A DNA stretch of 15,071 nt from Bacteroidales bacterium UBA1035 (GCA_002316835.1 DCEG01000008.1:1-15071); one strand, 5' to 3'; shown: positions 1-6,830, numbered from the stretch's first letter. Numbers and translations: made by a program. The notes: generated from the letters alone by a model not told the origin.

Positions 1-102
1 GGCTAAGTTAGTAATTCCACCCCAAGGAATTGGAGCACCACCATCAATCATCACTAATTCTTCTGCATTCAATTCTTGGAATGCTGTAATTTCTGTATTC
101 AT
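1..102 (-). CDS. Double-glycine leader peptide (bacteriocin-like precursor), partial
   Basis: This short coding region was translated by hand; its reading frame runs open to the left edge, so the C-terminus is missing. The 34 visible residues begin MNTEITAFQELNAEELVMID followed by GG at residues 21-22. The pattern (F-x-E-L-x-x-E-E-L-x-x-I-x-GG) is that of leaders cut after Gly-Gly by C39-peptidase ABC transporters (PCATs), as in class II bacteriocins and Bacteroidota secreted peptides. The predicted core starts APIPWGGITNLA and continues outside the window. The ATG overlaps the stop of the upstream micropeptide (TAATG), which suggests translational coupling. I infer an exported peptide: a bacteriocin, signal or modified-peptide precursor. 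No transporter, maturase or immunity gene lies on the visible side, so the partners would have to be to the left. Leader recognition is fairly certain; the activity is unknown. Confidence 0.72.
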   Translation of the reverse strand, partial: MNTEITAFQELNAEELVMIDGGAPIPWGGITNLA

Positions 103-200
103 TATTTTATTATATTAGATAAAACGACTATCCCTGCTATGGCTCCCGTTATAAAACCATAGAAAAATAAAGTCTTTAATATTTCTGATTCTTTTTTCAT
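102..200 (-). CDS. Glycine-zipper single-helix membrane micropeptide (32 aa)
   Basis: A 32-codon ORF was translated by hand. It has a charged N-terminus (MKKESEILK), one hydrophobic segment at about residues 10-30, and a lysine at the end. Within the helix G15, G19 and G23 form GxxxGxxxG, a glycine-zipper pattern that packs helices together in membranes and is common in two-peptide bacteriocins. It has no double-glycine leader and no Sec cleavage site, so it may stay in the inner membrane. Its TAA stop shares a base with the ATG of the double-glycine peptide, so the two are probably translated together. Possible roles are an immunity or anchoring peptide, a partner peptide, or a small membrane protein of unrelated function. 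I do not recognise a named family. The tight overlap and the membrane-helix composition are the main reasons to call it real. No TAnnTTTG promoter is visible directly upstream. Confidence 0.6.
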   Translation of the reverse strand: MKKESEILKTLFFYGFITGAIAGIVVLSNIIK

Positions 201-255
201 TTATCTTGCAATATTCTATCAAGAACAGCTGTATTATATAAATTCCACTTTTGCT

Positions 256-290
256 TGCCAATAGTTAACAGCTAAAAGCCAGTAGCCAAT
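256..290. repeat. Five-unit heptamer array (AGCCAAT-like)
   Basis: The 35 bases just beyond the M16 stop codon read as five consecutive 7-base units: TGCCAAT, AGTTAAC, AGCTAAA, AGCCAGT, AGCCAAT. The first and last units differ by one base. The array lies in the gap between the M16 gene and the micropeptide gene. It does not form an obvious hairpin. A second array of five different heptamers lies at 11471-11505. Confidence 0.6.
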
Positions 291-3107
291 TTACTTGCTA
301 CTCATCGATACTTCCACGCGATTGTTTTGACCGAACAACTGTTTGGTAAATTTCTGTACAACAGGTGCTGAAAGTTCGTTTACACGTTTCATGTAATCTT
401 TTGCCAAATCAACGCCGTGCACGTAGTATTGCCACGTGTTGTTGAGGGCATAAGCATTCTCTTTCAAATTATCGGTGTGCTGTTTCAACATATACTCTTT
501 CACTTTGCCGAGCATTGTAGCGTTAGGCCCGTTTTGTTGCAAATCGGCAACCACGTTGTTCATCACTTCTACAAGCTCGACACGACGTGCAGGATCGGTA
601 TCGAATTGAAACTGCAATGTAAAACCTTCTTTCGGCAGTTTTTCTGCTTCGGAATGCACACGAACCCCGTAAGTCCCACCCTGTTCTTCACGCACCTTAT
701 CTATGAATTCCATTTGGAAGAGTTGTTGAAGTACGTCCAGCAGAAAAATATTTTCAGCATTGTAAGCCATATCTACTGTGTAAACAATAGCGGTGGTAGC
801 TTTGGGAGTTTCCAGCGGGAAAGTGAAATGATTGTTATACACACCTTTTCTGACAGGTATTTCCCTCACTTTCACATCGGTTCTTTTTCCGGGAAGAGAT
901 GCAATGTATTGTTCTACCAACGGCTTCAATTGTTCTGGCGAAACGTTTCCAACAAACGTGAACGTGAAGTTTCCGGCATTGGCGAAACGCGAAGCGTAAA
1001 GTTCCAACAACTTATCGTAGTTTACAGCATCAATTTCCCGTATGGTGGGAATTGAAAAGCGCGGATTGTTTAAATACATAGCATTCATCAACGAATCGTT
1101 GAATACGAACTCCGGATTGGCAGCAAGCGTAGGCAAAACTCCTTTGAGACGTGCGGCAAGAGATTGATACGCTTCTTCGTCTTTCCGTACATCAGTAAAA
1201 TTAAGATAAACAAGTTGCATAAGCGTTTCCATATCTTTAACGTTACTTTTGCCACTTATCCGCTCGTTGAACTGGCTTACGCCGAATGTAACTTGAGCAT
1301 TCTTGCCTGAAAGGTTTTTCCGTAAATCGGTAGCACTGAAATTTCCCAAACCGCCAACAGAGGCCATATCATCCATCAATTTTATTTCGGCAACGTGCTT
1401 ATCATCGATCGCCAAACTTCCGCCAAGTGCAAAGCCGTTCATCAAAATTTCATCTTGCTTGAAATCGGTAGTTTTCACAATCACTTTCGCACCGTTGCTA
1501 AGCGTCCACACGGTTGTGCCTTTGGCTGCATCGGCTTCTTCTTTGGTAATGCTACCTTTGGCGGGAAGCTCAGCCAAAAGCGGTTCGGTAACGGTGTTGT
1601 CTTCGTAAGCGGCAAGTTGCTCGTTATCGGTGGTTTTAATGATTTCGAGAATCTTTGCTTCGGAAGGATATGTATCTTTTTCCTTTTCAACGCCCATAAG
1701 CACAACCACACGGTTATTATCGGTAATAAATTGCTGCATCATTTGGTTGATTGCTGCCACGGGAATGTGCGGAACAAGTTGGTTCAGGGTATTGTAATTG
1801 TCTTCGATAGACGGGATTGGTTCATTTTTGAGAAAATGTTGAACGTACTGATTCACATAGAATGCGTTTTGTTGTTTTTCACGTTCGTTGTAAAGTTTTT
1901 CCAGATTGCTCAGGTAGTTGGCTTTAGCACGTTCAAATTCACCTTCAGTGAAACCGAAATCACGTGCCCGCTTCACTTCGCGCATCAGGGTAGCAACGGT
2001 GGCTTCAGCAGCCTCGGGTTTAGCTACGCCAATAACCTGTAAAGCATCTTTTGTTCCTACGCCAAAGTAGGTGCTGTTCATTGCAAGTGCAAAAGCAAAA
2101 GGAGCATCTGGTTTTTGCATCATTTCGTCTAAACGCTCTTTGAGCATTTGCTCAATCATTTGTGTGGCGTAGTTGTAAACAAGATAGTCCATGGTGGTTT
2201 TTCCTTCGTTGGGAACCTGATTGCGTTTGTAAGCGATCATAATGTTGTTCATAGGCAACTCCTTGTCGGTGGCAACTGCAATGATGGGGTCGTCGTTATC
2301 GGGGATTTGTTCGTAAATCCGCTCCGACACGTTTTCAGGCATGACTACGGATGAGAATACAGCCTTTATCTGTTGTTCAATTTCATCAGCATTGATGTCG
2401 CCAACAACAATAATTCCCTGCAAGTCGGGTCTATACCATTTGTGATAATAGTTTCGCAGGACTTGAGGCTCGAAATTATCTACGACTTCCATTGTGCCGA
2501 TAGGTAATCGGTGAGCATATTTGCTGCCTTTAAAGATAGAAGGAGCTATTTTTTCTATCACACGCATTTGCGCGTCTTGTCCTGTTCGCCATTCTTCGTG
2601 AATTACCTTGCGTTCTTTATCAATTTCTTTTTCACGAAGCAATAAAGCATTAGACCAATCGTGAAGGATGAGCAGGCAGTTTTCTATGGCACCGGGTGTA
2701 GTTACCGGCACATCGTTGATGTTGTAAATGGTTTCGTCCATACCCGTCATGGCGTTGAGGTTAGCGCCAAATTTCACGCCGATGGTTTCGAGGTAGGAGA
2801 TAATACTTTTACCACTTTCTCCGGCCGGGAAGTTTTCGGAACCGTTAAATGCCATATGTTCCAGAAAGTGTGCCAATCCTCGTTGGTTATCTTCTTCCAG
2901 AATGGAACCAACTTTTTGCACAATATAGAAATTGGCCCGGTTTTCAGGCAATTTGTTTTCGCGGATATAATAGGTCAATCCGTTTTCGAGCTTGCCAATC
3001 TTTACTTTACTGTCTATCGGAATGGACGGCATCTGTTGCGCTTGAAGCATAATTGTGCTTGTTGCAAATATAACAAGCAAATAGATGTGTTTGAATAACT
3101 TTTTCAT
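291..3107 (-). CDS. M16 family zinc metallopeptidase (pitrilysin/PqqL-like), secreted
   Basis: This 938-residue protein has the two-half layout of M16 peptidases. The N-terminal signal peptide covers about residues 1-23 (MKKLFKHIYLLVIFATSTIM, ending near LQAQ), so it acts in the periplasm or at the outer membrane. The inverted zinc motif HFLEH lies at H80-x-x-E83-H84, and E161 in the EIDKERKV segment sits 77 residues after H84, the usual place of the third zinc ligand. The second half (about 550-938) carries the REEQGGTYGV motif of the non-catalytic M16 domain. The frame stays open to 3161, but the ATG at 3107 begins a typical signal peptide, and a TAnnTTTG element at 3148-3155 would start the transcript between the two positions. 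Such peptidases are widespread in Bacteroidota and degrade peptides; the natural substrate is unknown. Its position upstream of two small-peptide genes on the same strand may be chance. Confidence 0.93.
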   Translation of the reverse strand: MKKLFKHIYLLVIFATSTIMLQAQQMPSIPIDSKVKIGKLENGLTYYIRENKLPENRANFYIVQKVGSILEEDNQRGLAHFLEHMAFNGSENFPAGESGKSIISYLETIGVKFGANLNAMTGMDETIYNINDVPVTTPGAIENCLLILHDWSNALLLREKEIDKERKVIHEEWRTGQDAQMRVIEKIAPSIFKGSKYAHRLPIGTMEVVDNFEPQVLRNYYHKWYRPDLQGIIVVGDINADEIEQQIKAVFSSVVMPENVSERIYEQIPDNDDPIIAVATDKELPMNNIMIAYKRNQVPNEGKTTMDYLVYNYATQMIEQMLKERLDEMMQKPDAPFAFALAMNSTYFGVGTKDALQVIGVAKPEAAEATVATLMREVKRARDFGFTEGEFERAKANYLSNLEKLYNEREKQQNAFYVNQYVQHFLKNEPIPSIEDNYNTLNQLVPHIPVAAINQMMQQFITDNNRVVVLMGVEKEKDTYPSEAKILEIIKTTDNEQLAAYEDNTVTEPLLAELPAKGSITKEEADAAKGTTVWTLSNGAKVIVKTTDFKQDEILMNGFALGGSLAIDDKHVAEIKLMDDMASVGGLGNFSATDLRKNLSGKNAQVTFGVSQFNERISGKSNVKDMETLMQLVYLNFTDVRKDEEAYQSLAARLKGVLPTLAANPEFVFNDSLMNAMYLNNPRFSIPTIREIDAVNYDKLLELYASRFANAGNFTFTFVGNVSPEQLKPLVEQYIASLPGKRTDVKVREIPVRKGVYNNHFTFPLETPKATTAIVYTVDMAYNAENIFLLDVLQQLFQMEFIDKVREEQGGTYGVRVHSEAEKLPKEGFTLQFQFDTDPARRVELVEVMNNVVADLQQNGPNATMLGKVKEYMLKQHTDNLKENAYALNNTWQYYVHGVDLAKDYMKRVNELSAPVVQKFTKQLFGQNNRVEVSMSSK

Positions 3108-3147
3108 TTTACCGAGTTTATTTTTTGTAATGAAATTTAATCTCGGG

Positions 3148-3155
3148 CAAATGTA
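3148..3155 (-). promoter_or_regulatory. Promoter -7 element for the M16 gene
   Basis: The minus strand reads TACATTTG, an exact match to the Bacteroidota -7 consensus TAnnTTTG. It lies about 40 bases before the ATG at 3107, giving a leader of roughly 30 bases. No good -33 TTG is seen at the usual distance. It supports the 3107 start over 3161. Confidence 0.55.
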
Positions 3156-3175
3156 AAGCACATTCTCAAGAAGCT

Positions 3176-3211
3176 ACGTTAACAGAATGTTATATAACGT
3201 AATGTTAACGT
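3176..3211. promoter_or_regulatory. Nested palindrome, candidate operator upstream of the M16 gene
   Basis: ACGTTAAC (3176-3183) and its exact reverse complement GTTAACGT (3204-3211) flank the perfect 10-base palindrome GTTATATAAC (3189-3198), with five bases on each side between them. The whole 36-base unit is symmetric in layout and lies just upstream of the M16 -7 element. It is AT-rich and lacks a T tract, so it looks like a protein-binding site rather than a terminator. The rest of the 291-base gap between the M16 and GH16 genes (to 3398) shows no convincing gene. Confidence 0.4.
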
Positions 3212-3398
3212 TAGTATGTCCCTTAAATAAAAACACATCCTTAAGTTTTACATACCGGACTAAAAGTCAGGTCTTCTTCTAATTTATATTGAAAAAATAT
3301 CGTCCGAAAATAGACGAGAATATCTCTAAGGCCTACATATCCAAAAACAAATCCATGCCAGTAACAGAAGGCAATTGATAAAGATTTGGAAACAGAAG

Positions 3399-4154
3399 CT
3401 ATTCGTAAGGCGTAAACCGTACCCAATCGATCAGATAAACACATTCAACTCCCGATGGCGGTGGCCCTTGAATCCACTGCCCAACTTGCGACCAGCAATT
3501 GAGTTTCAGTTGATATGGCGCTGTAATTTTCACTTCGTTATCATCATAATAATAAGTATAAAGTATTTTGCCATCTACAAACCACTCTATTTTGTCTGAC
3601 TTTATATCGAATCCCCATACGTGAAAATCGTCGGAGGGGTTAAAATCTAATTTGATATCAGGATTCGTGTCGAAACTCTTTAATCCGGCTGCATGAACGG
3701 CAACATGCACTTCTCCCCTATCTTTTCCGAATGAGCTGGTAAGAAATTCAATATCGATCTCCTGCTTAGTCCCGTCTCCCGATCCCTCGCCATTCCAGTC
3801 AATGGTATAAAAGGAATTTAAAACACCCGGAACTGAAGATGGCTTCAGTCTAGCTTCCCATCGCCCGTACAGAAATTCTTTGCGTGATTGAAGTGCCGAA
3901 CTCAGAAATATGCCGTTATCGTTTTTGAAAATCATGTGCAGATAGCCGTCTTTTACGTACACACGCTCTCTTCCGGTTTGCCCTCCGTGTTCACTCCACG
4001 TTGCTATTTCCCATACCGATTCATTAACAGTATTTCCGTTAAAGTCGTCCCTGAAAATCCCTTTCTGATTTTTAATGATCCCGCTCGTTTTGACACAAGA
4101 CAACATTCCTAAAATAACGAGCGCAAAAACGATAAAATACGAAGAAGTTCTCAT
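3399..4154 (-). CDS. GH16 family glycoside hydrolase, lipoprotein, ExDxE (lichenase-like) type
   Basis: The 251-residue protein starts with a lipoprotein-like signal (MRTSSYFIVF...LGMLSC, candidate lipid-bearing C20; methionine at -3 is not ideal). The rest is one GH16 jelly-roll domain. The active-site strand is EIDIE at residues 132-136, with E132 the expected nucleophile, D134 the helper and E136 the acid/base. This is the spacing without the beta-bulge (ExDxE), as in lichenases and plant xyloglucan transglycosylases, rather than ExDxxE of laminarinases, agarases and carrageenases. Supporting motifs are YGRWEARLK before it and FHVWGFDIKSDKIEWFVDG after it. It probably cuts a beta-glucan-type polymer outside the cytoplasm; the substrate is not certain. 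An upstream extension to 4205 is open but would bury the signal peptide, so 4154 is preferred. The gene is divergent from kdgF. Confidence 0.88.
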   Translation of the reverse strand: MRTSSYFIVFALVILGMLSCVKTSGIIKNQKGIFRDDFNGNTVNESVWEIATWSEHGGQTGRERVYVKDGYLHMIFKNDNGIFLSSALQSRKEFLYGRWEARLKPSSVPGVLNSFYTIDWNGEGSGDGTKQEIDIEFLTSSFGKDRGEVHVAVHAAGLKSFDTNPDIKLDFNPSDDFHVWGFDIKSDKIEWFVDGKILYTYYYDDNEVKITAPYQLKLNCWSQVGQWIQGPPPSGVECVYLIDWVRFTPYE

Positions 4155-4173
4155 AGAAATGAATTTATATTCC

Positions 4174-4181
4174 CAAAAATA
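4174..4181 (-). promoter_or_regulatory. Promoter -7 element for the GH16 gene
   Basis: The minus strand reads TATTTTTG, matching TAnnTTTG, 19 bases before the GH16 ATG. A TTG lies 16 bases upstream of it at 4198-4200 (minus), slightly closer than the usual 19-21. It is one base away from the opposing kdgF element. Confidence 0.5.
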
Positions 4182-4182
4182 G

Positions 4183-4190
4183 TAGCTTTG
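4183..4190 (+). promoter_or_regulatory. Promoter -7 element for kdgF
   Basis: The plus strand reads TAGCTTTG, matching TAnnTTTG, 17 bases before the kdgF ATG, which implies a very short leader. No clear -33 TTG is present. It is back to back with the GH16 element, so polymerase bound to one would block the other. Confidence 0.5.
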
Positions 4191-4207
4191 TAAAAAACAA
4201 TTCAAAA

Positions 4208-4543
4208 ATGAAGAGCAACGAATTTTTATTTGAAAAAGATATTCCCTGGAAAAATGCAGGTGAATTAATGAAACGTCAAATTCTCGGGTACGATGAAAAA
4301 ATCATGCTTGTGAAAATGCAATTCGAAAAAGGAGCTATCGGAGCTTTACACACGCATCCACACTCACAATGCACGTACGTGATCAGCGGAAAATACGAAT
4401 TTACCATTGGAAATGAAACAAAAGTCGTTCAAAAAGGTGATTCATTATACATTGCTCCTGATGCTGTACACGGCATAAAGTGTCTTGAACCGGGAGAATT
4501 AATCGATGTCTTCAGCCCGGTAAGGGAAGATTTCTTAGGATGA
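4208..4543 (+). CDS. kdgF: KdgF-like cupin (unsaturated uronate linearisation)
   Basis: This 111-residue single-domain cupin has no signal peptide and is therefore cytoplasmic. Cupin motif 1 is GALHTHPHSQCTYVISG with H48, H50 and Q54 as metal ligands, and motif 2 is GDSLYIAPDAVHG with H88. The C-terminal LIDVFSPVREDFL (D100, F102, R106) and the N-terminal PWKNAGELMKRQIL strongly resemble KdgF, which speeds ring opening of 4,5-unsaturated uronates released from pectin or alginate. The D-F-R spacing fits the active-site residues I recall for characterised KdgF proteins. No polysaccharide lyase, uronate isomerase or KDG kinase gene lies in the window, so the pathway is not shown by context and a general sugar-binding cupin remains possible. 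The gene is divergent from the GH16 gene and converges with the GH43 gene, with two bases between their stop codons. Confidence 0.8.
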   Translation: MKSNEFLFEKDIPWKNAGELMKRQILGYDEKIMLVKMQFEKGAIGALHTHPHSQCTYVISGKYEFTIGNETKVVQKGDSLYIAPDAVHGIKCLEPGELIDVFSPVREDFLG

Positions 4544-4545
4544 TT

Positions 4546-6261
4546 TTATAATTGCTGTAAATCTACCCTGCGAATTAGAATTTCTGCTCCTTCCGATTGT
4601 ATCTGAATTTTACCTTTCTTGGGTTTCAAATTATATGCCCGATTCACGAGTTTGCCGTTCAAATAAATAAGAAGATCGCTTCCTTTCGCATAGCATTCCA
4701 CCCGATTCCATTGGCCAACGGGTTTTTCCACATCTTTAGCACCGCGAAAATCTTTTTTATCTTCCCACAGCAGGTCACGGCTGTGCCAATCAATCCGTCC
4801 TCGGGTAAAAGTCCTGATTTCTCCTTCGGGGTCGTAAAAATATGATCCCTCACGCGCACCGGATTTTGCGGTTGTGGTAACCTGAAAATTGTCTGTCCCG
4901 TCACCAACAATGATAATATCGCCTGTTCCTCCTTCAATGATCTGACTTTCGATAGAATACATCCACGTTCCGTCAGAACCACCGTCTTTCCCAACGGAAT
5001 GCAATAAAATACCGCTATCGCGCGCCCTGTCGGCGCGCGGCGCAAATGTTTTCCCGCCCCATTTGAAATCAACGGTCAGTTTGTAATTTTCAAATTCCTC
5101 ATTTGTGGTAATACAACCAAACTCTTCGCCCGATATCACAATATTGCCGTTTTTAACAGTAAAAACTTTATTCGGATCAATATTTTTCCCTTTCTCTTTC
5201 AAAAAAGTGTACCATCCATCCAGATTTTTTCCGTTAAATAATTGAATATACTTTTGCGAAACATCATTCTTACTCATAGCAGACGTTGTTTGATTAAGTG
5301 GCCTTGCACTTACTCCTTCGTCCGTCATTACCACAGGCAAAATTTTCCCATTGGCATCGAATTCCATTTTATCGATGCAGGTCATGCGGGAATTTCCATC
5401 TTTTTCTGTCAACGGACGACGGTGATACACGATATACCAATCATCAGTTCCCGGAATGTTAATGACCGAATTATGACCTGCTCCGTTAGCAATACGCTCA
5501 TCCTGTTTCAAGACAACTCCAATTCGCTCAAATGGCCCGAGTGGGGAATCAGCTATGGCGTACGCCACCTGATAATTGGGCCCAGTCCACCCGCCTTCCG
5601 ACCACATAAAGTAATATTTCCCGTTTCGAATAAACATCACCGATCCTTCCACATACCCTTCGGGTGTGACTTCCTTGAAAATGGTTCCATCGTCAAACGG
5701 AATGAATCCGGTGAAATCATCGTTTAGCTTCGTAACATTACAGTGGCGCCACCCACCGTAAAACATATAATACTGACCGTCAACATCCTTAAAAACAAAC
5801 TGATCGATCGGTTGCGCTCCATTATGAAATTTATCGATCAACGGTTTCCCAAGATAATCGCGAAAAGGGCCTTCTGGCTTGTCCGAGACGCCAATTCCGA
5901 TACCGCCCGGGCTTTCATTGTTTTGAATATCGTTAGCTGCAAAAAACAAATAATACTTTCCGTCTTTTTCTGTAATGGCAGGAGCCCACATGGTTCGCCA
6001 TGCCCATTTCACCGCAGTGGTATCGATAATGCTGCTGTGTTTCGTCCAATTTACCAGATCGGGAGACGAGAAGGCATCCATAAACACCTGTTGGTTGTAA
6101 GGCGCAGAGTAAGTGGGATAAATCCAGTATTTATCGCCAAAGATCACAGCTTCCGGGTCTGCATACCAGCCGGGAAAAACCGGATTTCCTGATTTTTGAG
6201 CATTTGTTGTCGCCAAAAACAACAACAGACTTAAAATGGAGATTATCTTTCTCATTTGCAT
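4546..6261 (-). CDS. GH43 glycoside hydrolase fused to a DUF1080 (3-keto-disaccharide hydrolase-like) domain
   Basis: The 571-residue secreted protein has a Sec signal (about residues 1-22, ending TTNAQ) and two domains. Residues about 25-325 are a GH43 five-bladed propeller: D35 in WYADPE (base), D153 in QPIDQ (pKa modulator), E205 in YVEGSV (acid), and H263 in GAGHNS. This family mostly removes arabinose or xylose side chains. Residues about 338-571 begin KYIQLFNGKNLDGW and match DUF1080/PF06439, a concanavalin-like fold with members that act on 3-keto-glycosides in Bacteroidota; here it may be catalytic or carbohydrate-binding. A short linker rich in Thr, Ser and Asn joins them. Two starts are possible (6261 or 6255, MQM); the second gives an equally good signal. 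The gene follows the membrane-protein gene by 21 bases without its own TAnnTTTG element, so co-transcription is likely. Confidence 0.9.
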   Translation of the reverse strand: MQMRKIISILSLLLFLATTNAQKSGNPVFPGWYADPEAVIFGDKYWIYPTYSAPYNQQVFMDAFSSPDLVNWTKHSSIIDTTAVKWAWRTMWAPAITEKDGKYYLFFAANDIQNNESPGGIGIGVSDKPEGPFRDYLGKPLIDKFHNGAQPIDQFVFKDVDGQYYMFYGGWRHCNVTKLNDDFTGFIPFDDGTIFKEVTPEGYVEGSVMFIRNGKYYFMWSEGGWTGPNYQVAYAIADSPLGPFERIGVVLKQDERIANGAGHNSVINIPGTDDWYIVYHRRPLTEKDGNSRMTCIDKMEFDANGKILPVVMTDEGVSARPLNQTTSAMSKNDVSQKYIQLFNGKNLDGWYTFLKEKGKNIDPNKVFTVKNGNIVISGEEFGCITTNEEFENYKLTVDFKWGGKTFAPRADRARDSGILLHSVGKDGGSDGTWMYSIESQIIEGGTGDIIIVGDGTDNFQVTTTAKSGAREGSYFYDPEGEIRTFTRGRIDWHSRDLLWEDKKDFRGAKDVEKPVGQWNRVECYAKGSDLLIYLNGKLVNRAYNLKPKKGKIQIQSEGAEILIRRVDLQQL

Positions 6262-6282
6262 TAATTGTATTTAAGTAATTAA

Positions 6283-6699
6283 TTATACGTTAATTGTTGA
6301 TATTTCAATGGCAGGGTTACGCTTCATTAATTCATCAAAGAAGTATTTCATATCGGTTTCTGACAGTTTCAGGATCATGTCTCCACGAAGTTTATTCCGA
6401 TAATAAATCAGAATAATTTGGTTCGGATTTTTTTGAATCACTCGGGTAATCTGATTAACTGAGACAGGTTTAAAGGCACTTCCAAATAAATAACGCTGCA
6501 TAACCAGCATATTATCATCGGTCAATCGATAAAAGCGGACAAGAGTAAACAAAATTGCGATAGATGGAAGAAAATAAAAAATAGCACCGTACCTGACGTT
6601 CAATATCGCCCAGACAATTATTGCAATATAAAAAAAAATCACAAAACCAAGTAAAATTTTCTCTCGCTTAGTTACGTAATACTTATACTTCTTCTCCAC
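6283..6699 (-). CDS. Small membrane protein with two helices and a PH-like C-terminal part
   Basis: The 138-residue protein has a basic N-terminus, two membrane helices at about residues 14-34 and 37-57 joined by a very short turn, and a soluble beta-rich C-terminal part (about 60-138, with LTDDNMLVMQRYLFG and ILIYYRNKLRGDMI). This layout resembles bacterial PH-domain (YdbT/DUF304-like) or other small Bacteroidota membrane proteins; the exact family is uncertain. The start codon is GTG: no in-frame ATG lies between it and the upstream stop, and a TATCTTTG element places the transcript start about 15 bases before it. It is the probable first gene of a two-gene unit with the GH43 gene. No function can be assigned. 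Confidence 0.75.
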   Translation of the reverse strand: MEKKYKYYVTKREKILLGFVIFFYIAIIVWAILNVRYGAIFYFLPSIAILFTLVRFYRLTDDNMLVMQRYLFGSAFKPVSVNQITRVIQKNPNQIILIYYRNKLRGDMILKLSETDMKYFFDELMKRNPAIEISTINV

Positions 6700-6721
6700 G
6701 ATAATTGTGTTTTTATCTCTA

Positions 6722-6729
6722 CAAAGATA
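6722..6729 (-). promoter_or_regulatory. Promoter -7 element for the membrane protein/GH43 unit
   Basis: The minus strand reads TATCTTTG, an exact TAnnTTTG match, 22 bases before the GTG start. No clear -33 TTG was found at the expected distance. Confidence 0.55.
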
Positions 6730-6830
6730 AAAACTCTTTCTAAAAAACCCTTAAAATTCAACCTATTTTCGGAGAATAGACAAACTCTGTTATTTTATCG
6801 ACGAACGAATTATTATTTTATACGAACAGC

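Noticed and set aside
225..232. ACAGCTGT palindrome upstream of the micropeptide gene
   Set aside because: An 8-base palindrome of this kind is expected by chance, and no second copy or flanking symmetry was found.
256..290. Heptamer array as a CRISPR or attachment site
   Set aside because: The units are contiguous with no spacers, are only 7 bases long, and no integrase, Cas gene or tRNA lies nearby.
417..3098. Several plus-strand ORFs of 67-215 residues inside the M16 gene
   Set aside because: They are antisense frames of a well-supported gene, with low-complexity His, Phe and Val content typical of shadows.
3241..3444. 67-residue minus-strand ORF in the gap between the M16 and GH16 genes
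   Set aside because: It overlaps the certain GH16 C-terminus in another frame, shows no recognisable motif, and has no promoter or start context of its own.
4659..6192. ORFs of 82-161 residues on both strands inside the GH43-DUF1080 gene
   Set aside because: The GH43 and DUF1080 motifs run unbroken in the chosen frame, so these alternative frames have no support.
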